Assembly: GCA_963693315.1 (NCBI GenBank)
Contig: OY856188.1
Coordinates: 144,610,945-144,674,944 of the forward strand
DNA: 64,000 nucleotides
Origin: Diogma glabrata
Lineage: Eukaryota > Arthropoda > Insecta > Diptera > Cylindrotomidae
Direction of reading: 5' to 3'
Notes under the pieces: model-generated
Told to the model about the DNA's origin: nothing
Databases searched by the model: none
What the model saw: the letters and a program-made list of their open reading frames with translations, nothing else
Shown here: positions 13,001-28,000 of the stretch, piece by piece
Numbering within the stretch: position 1 is the first letter of the stretch
How the letters are laid out: each line of letters starts with the position of its first letter
Position numbers and translations under genes: made by a program

Positions 13001-16000
13001 GTTGGCATGCCAGATTCGATCAAATGCTTTTGAGATGTCTAATGCGATCACGTACGTTTCACCACCTTTCTCAAGTATGCTATTCTAAAGATGAGCTACA
13101 TAGTTCAATAGATCGGTTGCTGATCTTTTGTTTCTAAAACAGTATTGGCTGTCAGATATCAAATGGTTGTCTTCCAAAAATTTGGATGTATGTGAATTAA
13201 TATAGTGCTCGTATATGTTAGACGGGACAGGGAGTAAGGCTATTGGTCTATAATTTGAAATATCACATTTCCTTCCCAGTTCCTTTTTTTTTTGGGAAAT
13301 GCTGGAGCAACTTGCAAAGCATTGGCCAACTTTTGGCAGGATGTACAAATACCAGATTTATAGGATTTATAGAATATTTTGGTGCCTTGCTCTAATGAGA
13401 AGTAAGTTTTCTCACCGCAGGTCAATAATAATAATAAAAAGTTACCTAGGTTAATAATGACAAATTTTATTTTATTTTTAATTGAAATGAACACAAGAAC
13501 ACAAACAAATAATAATTGCATTCCTTTGTTTCGTTTTATTTGTATGAAACTAAACTTCCAGGCTACTTGATAATTTAAGATATTTGAAAAATGAAATGGA
13601 AAGTAACTAATATCAAAATCTAATTAAATCAAATATGATAATCAGTGTTAGTAGTTAAAAAAATTCTATATATATCTCGGTTGAGAAGGCAAATATAGAC
13701 CTCGAACATTATATCCCTCGGCGTTACGCGCCTCAGGATATAAAAGTTCTCGGTCAATAATAGCTCACTTCTCAACCTTGTTATATAATGTACTATTTTG
13801 TCCAAGTTGTATATAAAGTTCCCTGATTTGGGGGAGCAGATTGTTTCTTTTACTCAATATAATTTAACAATTATATAATTTTTTGTTTGAACTACTTGAA
13901 GTGATTAGAACTACTTGAAGAGTAACAATAATTAGTAAAACAACGTATTTTTTCACTTAAAAAATTTTTGTTTAGTTTTAACAAAAAATATTTTCTGTCT
14001 CTAAGAGACCTTCTTCATGGGTTAAATGTTTTCTAAACTGTTTCTGTTTTTACCCAGTTCAGAAAACAAATAACAGATGCATAAGATCTCTTAGAGACAG
14101 AAAATATTTGGTGTTAAAAATAAACAAAATTTTTGAAGTGAAAAAATACGTTGTTTTACTAATTATCATAATTTAACAATATAATTTTTAATGGAAACAA
14201 ACATTTACGATAAATTCAAACAAATGTATATAAAAACCGCCTACTACGATGAAAATTAGAATTTATAACTTTGTTTAAATAATTAGATTATAGTTTTTAA
14301 TATAATAATTATATAGCGAGCATGCAAAAAAAGTGTATATTTTTTTTTTTATTCAATGTCAGGCATGTTTAGTGTTAATCAATGTAGATCAACGTCTCTG
14401 AATATCCGAAGATACCATGCTAATTAGGGAACTAGGGGCTCGAAAGTATTATTCAAATTTCTTTGAGGAATTTATTAACTTTGATCTTAAAGTTTTGAGG
14501 ATTAAAATCATCAGGAAAGACCCACGCCGGTAAGGCATTCCAGAGATGAGAAACTCTGTTAAAAAAATCGCGTTGAAAAGCGACAGTTCTACACCTTGTC
14601 ACTTGAGCCGTATAAGGATGGGCTGCTATTGATGCTCTGGTGCAACGTGCGAGGTTTGCTGGTTCAGGCAAAATCGATTTGATCTCCACAGACGCCTGTT
14701 CGTCCATAATATACTTGTAAAATACCGTCAAATCAGCGACGTCTCTTCTATGTTGCAAGGAATCAAGGTCGTTAGTAAGAGTCGAGTTGCCGATCAATTT
14801 AATAGCTCTCCGCTGTATAGAATCAAGACATTTCAAGCTACTTGTGTAGGCTCCACCCCATATGTGAGAACAATACTCCATGCAAGGACGAATAAATGAT
14901 TTATATATTAAAAGAAGCTGCTCGCTATTAAAAACCTTACCGCAACGACCCAAAAATCCTAATTTTTGAACAGCGTTCTTAGCTAGGTTAAAAATATGAG
15001 GATTCAATTTCATATTATTTTCAATCTCAACTCCTAGAAGTCTAACAGATTCCTCGTGAGAAAGCATGTCATCTCCCCCAGTGATCTGTAGCCCTCATGC
15101 TTTGCTCTCAGGCTCCAAACACATCTCGACAGAAAAATTTGCACTTCTCTCACTTGGTGTATAATCTACTGTTTTTGTCTGAAAATTTTATATTTTTTTT
15201 CACGATCCGTTTTTACTCCCTCATTTGAGGGAGTGGAATGCATCTTTTTTCTTTAGGGGATAAAAGATAACAAATCATGACACTTCCATTTTCCATGGAA
15301 ACAGTAATTTTTACGACGATATTTTTAAAAAAATATATACAACTCAGTTTGTGTGATGAATATTCAAATTTACAACTTTCGATTTGTTTAATTAAATCAT
15401 TAGATCTTTATTTGGGATTTTTGAGATCAATTAAACTCAAGTAAGTAAAGAAGTAATTGGATTTTTTTTCAATTCAAAGATATGGTTTGAAGTTTCTCAG
15501 AAAAAAACTCCACTTTACATTTTTCGTGTTTCGGATGAGATTCCGTCAGTTTGATATATTATTGACATAATTTTCAGACTATGGCAGCTGTGCTTCTATA
15601 AGATCTGTAAGCAGCTACAACCGAAACAACTATCATCCTAGTGACAGATATAACTTCTATAACCTTTTTTCGGAAGCTTTATTTAGTGTGGTGTAGATAA
15701 GTTTCGGTAAAGCTTCTAATATTAAATATAGAAGTGTTTTAGAAGCTTTTATTCCGGTGGTGGGGAATACTTCTCTGTGTAAGTTGTATCGAAACTTTAA
15801 AGAAGTAATATATAACTAGCTTCCACTTAGAAGCTTTAGCGAAGCTTTATTTAAGCTAAAGCTGATATAACTCAAAATTGAGAAGTAAGTTTGCTAGTTG
15901 GGTAATCAGCTTCTTGTCATTCATGCATTTTTGCATCTTTTTTAAAGTGTCATCAAAAACCACCCCACATAAAGTGTGAAAAAAACAACTGTTGTATGAG

Positions 16001-19000
16001 GGATCCCCCAACTCAATGACCAATGACCAATGTACCCCTAAAGACAACGAAATTTTTGTTAAATATTTATTGAAACCTTTTACCAACGTTTTATGAAAAT
16101 CGATTTGAAACTGTATGGCAGTAGGGAAAAACACTTAAAAAAACATTTTAACCGGAAGTGGCTAATTCGGTATTTAGAAATATTATTAACAGCACTAAAA
16201 TCTAATATACCAAGTCTTAATAAGATTGATAGCCAGGATTAGAAGTTATTGAAGATACAAACTTACAGGTTTTCGGGAGACCAATCCGCCCGCCATTTTG
16301 TCAAATTTTGAAATGAATCCAGATCTTCTATTTCCGAGTTAACCAGGATCATACACAAAGTTTTATCAGGATCCTTTGCGTTTATGTTAAAAAATCCACC
16401 AACCCACAAAAGTTTTAAATATTTAGACACCGCATCAGACCTTAAAATTTTTTAAAACATAATTTTTATAAAAAGATATAGTCATTTTTAAATTTTCCTG
16501 TCGGTAATTCTGAATCAAAGTGCAGCAGTGCAACAAAAAATTAAATAAAAAATGTAAGCTCAATTGTAATTAAATTAGAGAAGTTATTAATATTGTTAGA
16601 AGAAGTGCTGTGGCAGATAAAGACGATTGCTGCTCCGCCTGATCTTGCATATAGCTGAAAACCAAAATAACTTCTACAAGCTATAAAACTATAACGATGT
16701 ATACAATTTTCTTGTAACCTTGATTTTTCAACTCCGTTTATCATATACAACTACACTATTCATATATATGTACATATGTGTATATTGTTTGAAACTTACC
16801 TAAAAAAAAAAGAATGAAGAAAGATATAGCAAAAATCTCGAAAAACTCTCCAGTCGACTCAAAAAGTTTTATCGCAATTGTTTTCATGTCTCGAATAACA
16901 AATATAATACTTTGTTTTTCTTTTTACCTTCGGTGTTAGCTGAGCTGTATAAAAAATAAGCCTTTGATGTTTGTAGAATTGTGCTAGAAATGATAACTAA
17001 AGCAGCAAGTGTGAGATGTTATTCAAATAGTAGAAATACGAAAAGATGTATCTTGACCTAAATACAATTTGTTTCAGACATGCGGGTGCTATTGAAAAGT
17101 GGCAAATAAAAAAAATAGTTTATCAAAGTAGGCCATAACATGATTTTAAGTAATATCATCCATAAACATTAAACATAATAGCATGTAGACGCACAATAAT
17201 CTTATCATTGGAGCTACAATATTCTGTATTCTGTAATTGGTTTGTTTTTATCAACTTATTCTTGTAGTACTTTTTCATGAGTATCTTTTTCTACATTATA
17301 TAACATGATTCAAGTTTTTACTTCAAAATAAATCTAATTATTTGAACTTTCTTTTACGAATTTGTTATACTTTTAATGTTTGACACTTTTTATATCAAAA
17401 GCAATTACAAGTTTTAATGGCTGCAAAAAGTACATATAGAAACACAAACTTTTACACAAAAGTATCAAAAATTTATTATTTCAAAGATGATGTTAGGTGC
17501 TATCGATTGTAACTCAATCAATCACTCAATTCAAGTGAAGCATTATTATGTTTTTGGATTTCAAAATAAGAATACAAAACGCAAAATTGTATAGAGAAAA
17601 TGGGTTTTCCTGTTATGAATAAACTTTTTTATACCTATTTTATTTTTCCCTAATACATTTGGTTTGTTTTCATTTTGTATTTGGGGTTTTAGGTGTAGGT
17701 GATTATGTATAGTTGATCACATATGTGAATTTTATAAAAGAGACAAATAAGGGTTGGCTGCATGTTTCAACATCTTATACATTGTTCGTGACCGTTTTCA
17801 AATATACTATGTTTGTATCGTCTTGTTTATTGTTTGGATATGCTGTAATATCTAAAAAGCCATCTTTAAGTCTTTACCATGAATATTGGAATAAGACTTA
17901 AACATTTCTAAAAGAAAGGTTATGCCTCCCACATCGAATATATAATCTATTTGAAATGTTATTTTACAGTTATTTTGTTGTCATAGTACTATAACAGCGA
18001 ATCAGTAATCCGATTAAACTAAGCAATATTAAACTCAACAATAAGGTTTTGATAATTCTGGCTAAGCAGTTTTATTAAAAATAATAAAATTTTATTACTC
18101 ATGTGAAATAGTAAAAATTGTTTATATATGACATTTCAAAGGTTTAAATACCACAAACGAATTGATTATGTGAACGAAAGAGTCCCTCTTACCAGATACC
18201 TGTAATTTAAGGTGTTAATAAAACAAAGCGCTTAAATTTTAAACCACTTAATGAATGCTGATAGTTTGTATTGAAATCCTAAATCTTGTTTTAAAAACTC
18301 AAATATAAGTGCTATGCCACTTTAAAAATTTATTTTAGCAGACAATGTTAATTTAAAACGTTTGATAATAATATTTAAGGTGCGTGAGCACAGGAATTTA
18401 AAAGCAAATCGATTTGGGGTTTTTACTTTATATAATACTATACAACTTTTATTTATCATTTTAAAACCTTCCTCACTGTCCTATAACACTTTGAAGCATT
18501 TTAAAAAAATAACTGTATATAATGAGTCATGCACTCACAAAAATGAGTGAACCTAGAGTAGTTATATTAAAAGTAATCTAGTAGTAAAATAACAAAAAAG
18601 TCGATCAAGTCGAGGAACATAGAAGAACAAGCTTTCAAAATTAATTAATATAAAGTTGTGTTGTAAATTTTTTATATTGCCATACAAATGATTTTTTTCT
18701 CGTAAATGTCAATTCCAATATCAATTGAAAATTGATCGAAATAATACTCAAAATGTTACATCTCGATAAATACTATCAATAGCGTATAAATGGTATCTAA
18801 ATAGAGATTCAATTGCATCAAAGTCAAAGTCTTTAGATATGTATTACAAAACTAACACGAAATATCAATACGTTGTCGAAAAATTATAACAGATCATAAA
18901 TAAACATAATTTAGTGAAAAGATGATACAATCAGCAAACTACTCAAAGTTTCTCCATTTAGCTTTTCGAGAATATATTACAAAATGAAAAATTCATATTT

Positions 19001-22000
19001 CTTTCAAAATTCCAAAAATACTGTAAAAATTAAATAACATCAAAAATTAAAACTTTTTCCAATATTCTAAAACAATTGCAAAAATTATAACAAAATCAAA
19101 CATACAAACTTATTTCAAAATTCCAAAAATATTTCAAAAACTATAACAAATTCAAAAATGTCCGTGTTCAATTACATTTACGTCATACAAACAGCTAAAT
19201 TTTTTTTCCAAAAAATTGGCTAAAAAAATAAATGAAATCATTTTTTTGACACCCTTGACAATATTTTTTAACAAACTATAATGCAATGAAATTCTCAATA
19301 ATAATAATTTCATGTTCATTATACATTTCATTTCATACAAATAACTAATTTTATTTTTTTCTAAAAAAATAAAATAATAAATGCAAACCATTCTACAAAC
19401 TTCTAATGCGATAATCAAAAGCTTTTGATCTCACATACCAATCTCGACCATCAAGATTTCTCCACATTCTTTGTTCCTTCTCATTATCACTTAAAACGCA
19501 TATTTCCTTGTTTTGACACCTCTGACGATGTTTTTGACACACTTTCGGTACAGTTATCGAACACATCGTCCTTTCGGCTTTTACCATTGAGTGTATCTAT
19601 TTTTAGCAACTAACATTTTTAAAATTCCTTCAGCAGTTTTCTAGATTTCGTCGGTTATGACGGCCGGCCGGCCGGCAGACAGACATACATTTTTTTAATC
19701 TTTTTTGGAATCGTTATGAGTTATGACTTAAAACGTCGAGAAATATAAAAAAAGTGGGGGTAAGAATTTCACTTTTGGTTCATGATTTTAATACTTAGGT
19801 CTTTCAGACCGAAGTAATATAAATTATCAATTCAAATAATAATTGACAATAATTCAATAACGATAAACTTCAAAATTCTAAAACACATTACAATGTTTCT
19901 TAAATTAAGTGCTCTTGTGTCTTTCATATGACATCTTACTCGTTTGAGCCAAAACTATGTTTTTCGCCCTACCACAATCTCACCCTCTCAAAATACTGAA
20001 AATAATTATGTGACACTTCGCTATAGTTTTAGTTTAGAGTTTATCAAACCTCCTATGTTTATGAGTTTTTCAAATTTTTCTGTCAATTAAGCTCGAAACC
20101 AAAGGATGCACCTTTTTGACAGTAATTCAAAAATTGAACATTCTAAAATTCTGAAGAAAATTACAATGTTTCTTATATTAAGTGCTCTTGCATATGATAT
20201 CTCATATAACTGGATTTTAAATGGTTTTTTACCCCTTCTCATTTCCACCCCCTTAATAAATATGATTATAAGTATTTTACACTTCGTTATATTTTTCGTT
20301 AAAAATTTACCTGATTTTCTGTATTTCCAAAGACTTTTGAAGTTATTCTTTCAAATAGGTTTTTAATCGATCGATAGGGTCAGCTGCTGGTATCATGTTT
20401 CCAAAAATGTTTAACATTTTTTAGCTGATCATGAATTTCTGAAAGATTTGCTATTGGAAATACTTCACTTACAATTACATTATTTAATTCTCTAAAATCT
20501 AACACCATGCGTCATCTCCTTCCATTACTATAACTTGTTTTGGGAACCACTAAAACTGGAGAAGTCCCTATCACTTTTGCTTTCTTGAATTTGCTGTTCT
20601 AACAGATCTGTCACTTGCTTATTCACTTCGTTTTTCAGAAATTCCGAAAAGCGATATTATTTGGTGTTGACTAGCTGAGTATAGCAGCAATTTGTATTAT
20701 GGGGGTAAAAGAAAACTTATCACCATCAAAAACGTCGTTAAAATCTTAATAAATTGTGCCATACTGTTGTAGCATATGAGTCAAAATTCTGTACAGATTG
20801 GAGATATGGAATCAATAGTGAAATTATGTTCAGTTTCATCAAGATTTTGGACACAAATTGTTGCAAATTTGTTTTGAATATTTATTAGTGAATTATCAAA
20901 TAAAATATTCTGAGCTGTCGAATGTGCTTCACAAAGATATTTTCCATTGGAGACATTCAAAAATTCATCGACAATCTTTACACTTCATGAGGAATTCAAG
21001 TGTTTTTTGATATTGAACATAATCGTAAAGTCGAAATCAATTTGGTAAGCGAAATAAAATCATAACCTCAAATACCAGCAGCCAAATTCTATAGCTGTGA
21101 AGCGGTGAAGTGATGAGTTTTTTATCACTTTAACGCAAAGATACGATTTCTCACCTAAGTGAGTCAAATTTTAAAACTAGAAAGTTAACAGTTATTTGTT
21201 TGGTGATAAAATGAAATTGTTTCTTTTGTTTTTATTGACATTATGTAAAAAAAAACCATTACGTCAATGTGATTTGATTTTTTTATATTACATTTCTAAT
21301 CTAACTCAAGATTTATTTTTAAATTTAATTTCTAAAATATTTATATATAGTTAAATTTATGAAAATGAAATATGTTGAAAGTTAAAGACAAATATTTAAT
21401 TTTATGTATTTTTGACGTTTGATAGTGCGCCGCATGCTATTAGGTTTTTTAAAACTCGCATGACATGTAATTAGTAAATTACTGCGGTCTGAAAGAAAGA
21501 CATTCATGAGTCAAAAGTGAAATTCTTACCCCCTTTTTGGCGTTTCTTGACGTTTTAGGTCCTACTGATTCTAAAAAAGCAAAAAAAAAATGTAGGTATG
21601 TCTGCCGTCCGTCCGGCCGTCCGTAATTAGTAAATTACTGCGGTCTGAAAGAAAGACATTTATGAGTCAAAAGTGAAATTCTTACCCCCACTGTTTTTGG
21701 CGTTTCTCGACGTTTTAGGTCCTACTGATTCCAAAAAACAAAAAAAAATGTGTGTCTGTCTGCCTTCCGTCTGGCCGTCTATCATCTAGAATCACCTACG
21801 AAATCTAGAAAACCACTGGATTTCAAAAATTTTCTAAAAATAGGTGTACTGTACTCTATGGACAGGTCCGAAAGACGATGTGTTCGATAACTGTTCCGGA
21901 AGTGTGTCAAAAAAATCGTCAAGTGTGTCAAAACATGGAAATTTGCATATTTTTTGCTAAAAAAAACGTCCATTTTAAGTGATAATGAGTAGTAACATTA

Positions 22001-25000
22001 AATTTAGAGAAATCTTGATGGATTGGGATCGGTAAATAGATTGGTAGAGACTAAAAACTAGATTATTGTATTCTAGGTTTGTCAAAAAAATGTTGTCAAG
22101 CGTGTCAAAAGAATGAGATTCGTTTATATTTTGCCCAATTTTTGTGAAAAAAATAAAATTAATTATTTGTATGACATGAAATGAGAACATGAAATTGGAC
22201 ATGGAAATTTTTGATTTTATTATAATTTTTGAAATATTTTTGGAATTTTGAAAAAAGTTTGTAATTTTGATTTTATTAAAGTCTTTGGAATTTTGAAAAA
22301 AAGTTTGTTTATTTGATTTTGTTATAATTTTTGCGATATTTTTTGAATTTTGGAAAAAGTTTGAATTTTTGACTTTGGAATAATTTTTGCAATATTTTTA
22401 GAATTCTGAAAAAAGTTAAAATTTTTGATTTTCTTATAATTTTTAGAATATTTTTGGAATTTTGAAAGAAATATGAATTTTTGATTTTGTAATATTTTCT
22501 CGAAAATCTTAATGGAGAGGTTTTAGAGTAGTTTGCTGATTGTATCATCTTTTCACTAAATTATGTTTATTTATGATCTGTTATAATTTTTCGGCAACGT
22601 TTTGATGTTTCGTGTTAGTTTTGTAATAAATTTCCAAAAAGAGATAAAATACTTGTACTTTTACAAACAGTTTTATGTTTGATATGCATCGCTGCCCAAA
22701 ACTAAAAACTATGTCCTCATAAAAACTCATGCCGAAAACTGTATCAAAATCCTTAACCCAGAGAACTATTTTTCAATCACATGATGCTATGATATGCATA
22801 GTATGATTAGGTAGGTATACCTTTAAATTGAAATTTAATTTCGGGAGTGCAAATTACATTTTCATTTAGAAAATTTGGTTTAGTAATACTTATGTCGTTT
22901 TTTTTGTTGCCAGAGCAGAAAAAGTGATTCTTTTTCATTAAAAGAATATGAAAAGATTTGATATAGTTTTGTAGTTGTGTTTGTGAACTGTCATTTAATA
23001 TTTTTGTAATTAATAGTATTTTTAATTAAATGATTTTTTATTAATTTTTAACTAAAAACACGATTTAAACATTTATTTAAACAATAACTATTTCACTTTA
23101 AAAAAATAATAATAAGTAAATGGCGTCTTGTTTGTTTACTAATTTGACAGCTGTGTAAAAATATCTACAACTTGCTCTACGAAAAACCTAGATTTAGAAA
23201 AATATTTTTTGGGGCAAAAAAAGATCACTTGTCAAATAGAATACGCAATGACAAAAAAACTTGATCTGAGATCAAAAAGGGGCGTGTTAGAGCAATCTTT
23301 TTGTCAAAAAGAACTCGACATTAGTTTGGTTTTAAAATATTTAAATTTAAATTTATGTATTTTCTGTTGAAATCAGAATTAAACTTACAAATAATTTTGG
23401 TAGGTAATTGATTATAATTTTGTGAATAAGTTTGTTTAATTTTATTTTCTCATTCTCACTTTTATTGATTGTTAAGGTACAATTAGACGATATCATTTAA
23501 GTGAGGTATCATTTTGAGTGAGATCTCACGTAAATGAGATGCATGTTTATACCAGGACAAAAGTGAGGTCAAATATAAAAATAAAAGTGATATATCATTT
23601 GTAAAATTTCGCATCACTTGCTAAAGTGAAAAACCTGATTAAACGTTCAAACTTTTGTGATAAAGGAATTTTTTATTAAGATCTGATTCAGTGTTAATAA
23701 TTTACTATTTGGTTATGGACGATACAGTAATTAATAGCACTATTAAAAATTTAAATTTGATTATAATATGGATCAAACACAAGCTGCAGCTTGTCTTGCC
23801 CTATTACTTATACAAAACGCAAAAGAAGACAAAATAAAGTTACTAAAAGGATCTGGGTAAAGGAATGGATTCAAAAACGAAAACATTACGGGGCGGTTGA
23901 TAACATCTTAAAGGATTTGCAGGAATGTGATAAAAAAAGTTACACACATTTTTTTATCCATTGGCTTATGTTTTAGCATTGGATCTAAAAAAGTTCTCCT
24001 AAAATTTCAGCTTTCTAGAACAAAGCTGTGAACGACGCAACCCGAGTTTGTTTCCCATGTAATTAACATACAAAAAACGACATTTTTACTCAACAATGAA
24101 TAGCTGGTAGAAATTTACACCAGCTAAACTAGCTATTTAGACATCCTTAAAACCGATTTTTATTAAAATTTTTGAAATTTTACGAGTCTATATTTGAAAA
24201 TAATGAAATCATGGATTTAGTACCTAGGACCCTTTTTGTAGGAAATTTAATTCACTATGACATGCTGCTATCAGAAATTCAAAAAAAAAATTCTACCAGG
24301 TTAGCTCTTGCTTTTGAGATATTTGTGAAAAACCCATTTTTTCTGTGAAGAAAAATTTAATGCCGGTTTTTGGATCACATATTTTACAAAACAAACAAAT
24401 TCAGTATGTATATTAATGAAAGAAGTTCATAGGAAATATGGTAACAAACACTTTGAGCAAATTTTGTAAAAATTGACTAAGGATTCTGAAAGTTACACTC
24501 GAAAAAATTTTAATTAGAAAAGAAAAATTCACGTTTTATTTAAATTTGTCGATATTCAAGGCCTTAAATTTTTAACAAACAATAATTATAAAAATTGTTA
24601 ATTTATTCGAGCCTATAAGTATAGAAAATTTTATTTTCTTTCTTTTGAGCTTATTGAAGTTTTCCCAAAACAAGCCAAAACTTAAAATTTGTAAAAAAAA
24701 ATTTTATAAATTTTATTTTTTTTCGACATGTAGTGTAATCGGCCATATCGCGCAATTTGCCGATTAATCAGTATTAGCATATTTTTTAGATTAATCGACC
24801 GATAGGTCTATAGTCCATCTATAGTCCATAGGTTATCACATTTTAAACAAATTCTAAATTCTAAACCGTCATAGTCAACTATAATTGAACACAGTTTTAA
24901 AACTATTTAGAATTAACGACTTTCCGCTAGAGTTTCGTTTAGTACAAATTTCTCATTTTAATTCTTTTTAATTTTAACGTCCAATTAAGCTCGACACCAC

Positions 25001-28000
25001 GGGACATGGGGCATGTTCCAAAAACCGTGTGGTATAAAATGAAAGAAAAATTAATGCAGCCTTCTCAAACAAAAAATTCTATGGATGCTGCAAAGAAAAT
25101 AAAGAACGAGTTTAAGAACTATTTTTCTGAGGAAGGTCAGGTCCTGTGGCAAAGTGAATTTATATAAGAGCAATTTCACGCAAGTTCAGCAAATTTTTGG
25201 GAAATTTTGACTTGACCCCTTTTAATTTGATTATTTTTTGTTTATGGATAGTCTTTCATAAATAAAAAATACAAGTTCTCTTAGAATTTTTTTTTTCGAC
25301 CAGGGGTCTTCACAGGGTGCCCCTCAATTTTTCGTTATTTTGTGATGTGAGTGCATTTTGACGAGCGATTGTAGAAAAACTACTGAATCGATTTTCATAA
25401 ATGATATGTCGTTGAATAGGTATTAGAACAAAGTTTTTAAAAATGTACACTGTTAATTGTTTGAAATAATTTTTAACGGTGTAACATAAGAAAAAAACGG
25501 TGTAATTGAAAAAAAATTGGCATAGCCTTTTTTTTTTTAACTAAATTGAAGCTTATTTTATATCTAACCACTTGTGAAAGTTTGGGACTTGTTCTATTTT
25601 TTGTTTTAAAGATAAAATTCGTTGTGCATGTGACTGTCGGGAATCAGTTTTTTTTGTTCTGAAGGAAAATTATAAAAATGGCGATTTTTAGATTCAGATT
25701 TTTTTTTTATGTTAAAAATATCAAATATTTTATTATTAAATGAACTTTTCAAAAAGCAATTTCAATCAAGTTCAGCAACATTTTGCGACATTTTGACTCG
25801 ACCCATTTTAATTTGGTTTATTTTTAGTTTATAGATAGCCTTTGATAAATGAAAAATACGACTTCAAGTAGAATTTTTTTTAAATATAATAATATAAATT
25901 ATTATTTTGGATTTTTTGAGATCAATTAAACTCAAGTAAGAAAAGAAGTAATTGGAATATTTTCAATTCAAAGGTATGGTTTGAAGTTTCTCAGAAAAAA
26001 ACTACAATTCACATTTTACGTGTTTCGGATCGGATAAATTATTATATTTTTAAATATAATAATATAATTATAATAACAGTATAATTATAATAACAAACAA
26101 CAGTAATGCTACGCGTCATTTGGTTGAAAAAAGTAAAACTCTACATAAAAATAATTTTCAGCATTCATCTGCGACGGATAAAAGAGGTGTATCCACAACA
26201 GATATAAATGTTGTGGAGCAGTTCTATAAAAGTGATGAAATCAGTAGATTATTGCCAGGCAAACGAGATGCAATATCTTTTAAAAAAGGAGATGAGCGCA
26301 TAAAAACACAAAAGCGCTTATTGCTATGTTCATTAAATGAAGCTTATGTGGAGTTTAAAAATAAGTTTCCTGATGTGAAAACAGGATTTACCAAATTCAC
26401 ATCCCTTCAACCACAAGAATGTATAAAATTATCCCAAGGAGTTCATAATGTGTGCGTGTGTACCATACATCAAAATATGAAACTAATGATTCAACACTCT
26501 AAGATGTCTTGGATTACTGATGCTGCTTTCCAGAATTATAAAACATTAATTGACTTTGTTTGAAGATTGTCATACTTTGAAGTGCAATGAATGTTCAAAA
26601 AAACATCAACAACTGGAAGAAAAATTACTAAATGATTTTGACGTTAAAGGAATCCTTCAAGTCAAATATCAACAATGGAATACCACTGATCGATGCAATT
26701 TGGATACTTTAATAGAAACTGTAGAAGAATTTATGAAAAAATTTATTTACCGTTTACAAATTTTGATACCACACAACTTTATAGCAAAACATCAATCTAC
26801 ATTCATTGAGGAAAAAAAAATTAGAAGCAGGAAGTGCTTCGTTCAAGGGGATTTTTTTGAAAACTACGGCTTCATAATTCAGGATGCGGTTCAAGGCTAT
26901 TATTATAATAATTCACAAGCTACTATTCATCCATTTGTTATTTTTTTTAAAAGTGCCACAAGTGAATATATACAGCACCGAAGTTTTATACTCATTTCGG
27001 ATATAAACGATCACAACAGTACTACAGTCCATCTTTTCATTACAAAACTTATTGAATTCTTCAAAACGCATATAAATTCTAATATTACGAATATAATTTA
27101 TAACACTGACAGTGCACCTTCTCAATACAAAAATAAACATAACCTAATTAACTTATGCCACCACAAAAAAGACTTTAAGGTTGATGCTGAATGGCATTTT
27201 CATGCTACCAGCCATAGAAAGGGACCTTGTGTTGGAATTGGTGGTACACTGAAGCATGCTGCACACCGTTATAGTATAGGGAGCAAAGATATTATTGATA
27301 CATTAAAAAAACTTTTCGAATGGGCTTTAAAATAGAAATCTACCATGAACTTTGGATACGCCGATAAAAATGAATATCAATTAACAAAAAAAAAATTACA
27401 AAATCGTTTTGTAATTTAATGTTAAAATACAATCTTTTACTTTCTGACCATAATAACATAATACGAACATAATACTTCTCCAGTCAAAAGTTCCTAAATA
27501 GATTTTGTTATTTATACGGTTTTTTTGTTTGCAGTCGAGACTGTCAAATTATTTTTTATAAGAGTGACAAGTGATTACTAAAAGTGATAAATAAACATTT
27601 CATTTTTTTATGCCATCTAATACAAAGAAAATAATTGCAGAACTGTTTTCCTATTCAAAAGAAACTTCTGTTTGTAAAATAAGTAAATCATTTTTAACAA
27701 TTGTATTTATTTCATTTATTGCAACACATATATAATTTTTACGTTTTAAAAAGTTCATCTAAGATTAAAATATTTGATATTTAACATAAAAAAAAAATCT
27801 CTTAGTTTATAACGCCATTTTTATAATTTTCCTTCAGAACAAAAAAAACTGATTCCCGACAGTCATATGCACAACGAATTTTATCTTTAAAACAAAAAAT
27901 AACTCAAGTCCAAAACTTTCACAAGTGGTTAGATATAAAATAAGCTTCAATTTAGTTAAAAAAAAAAAAAAAAAAAGCTATGCCATCTTTTTTTCAATTA

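Noticed and set aside
15856..16134. 92-codon open frame on the minus strand
   Set aside because: No recognisable motif, no splice context, low-complexity composition; expected by chance over this length of AT-rich DNA.
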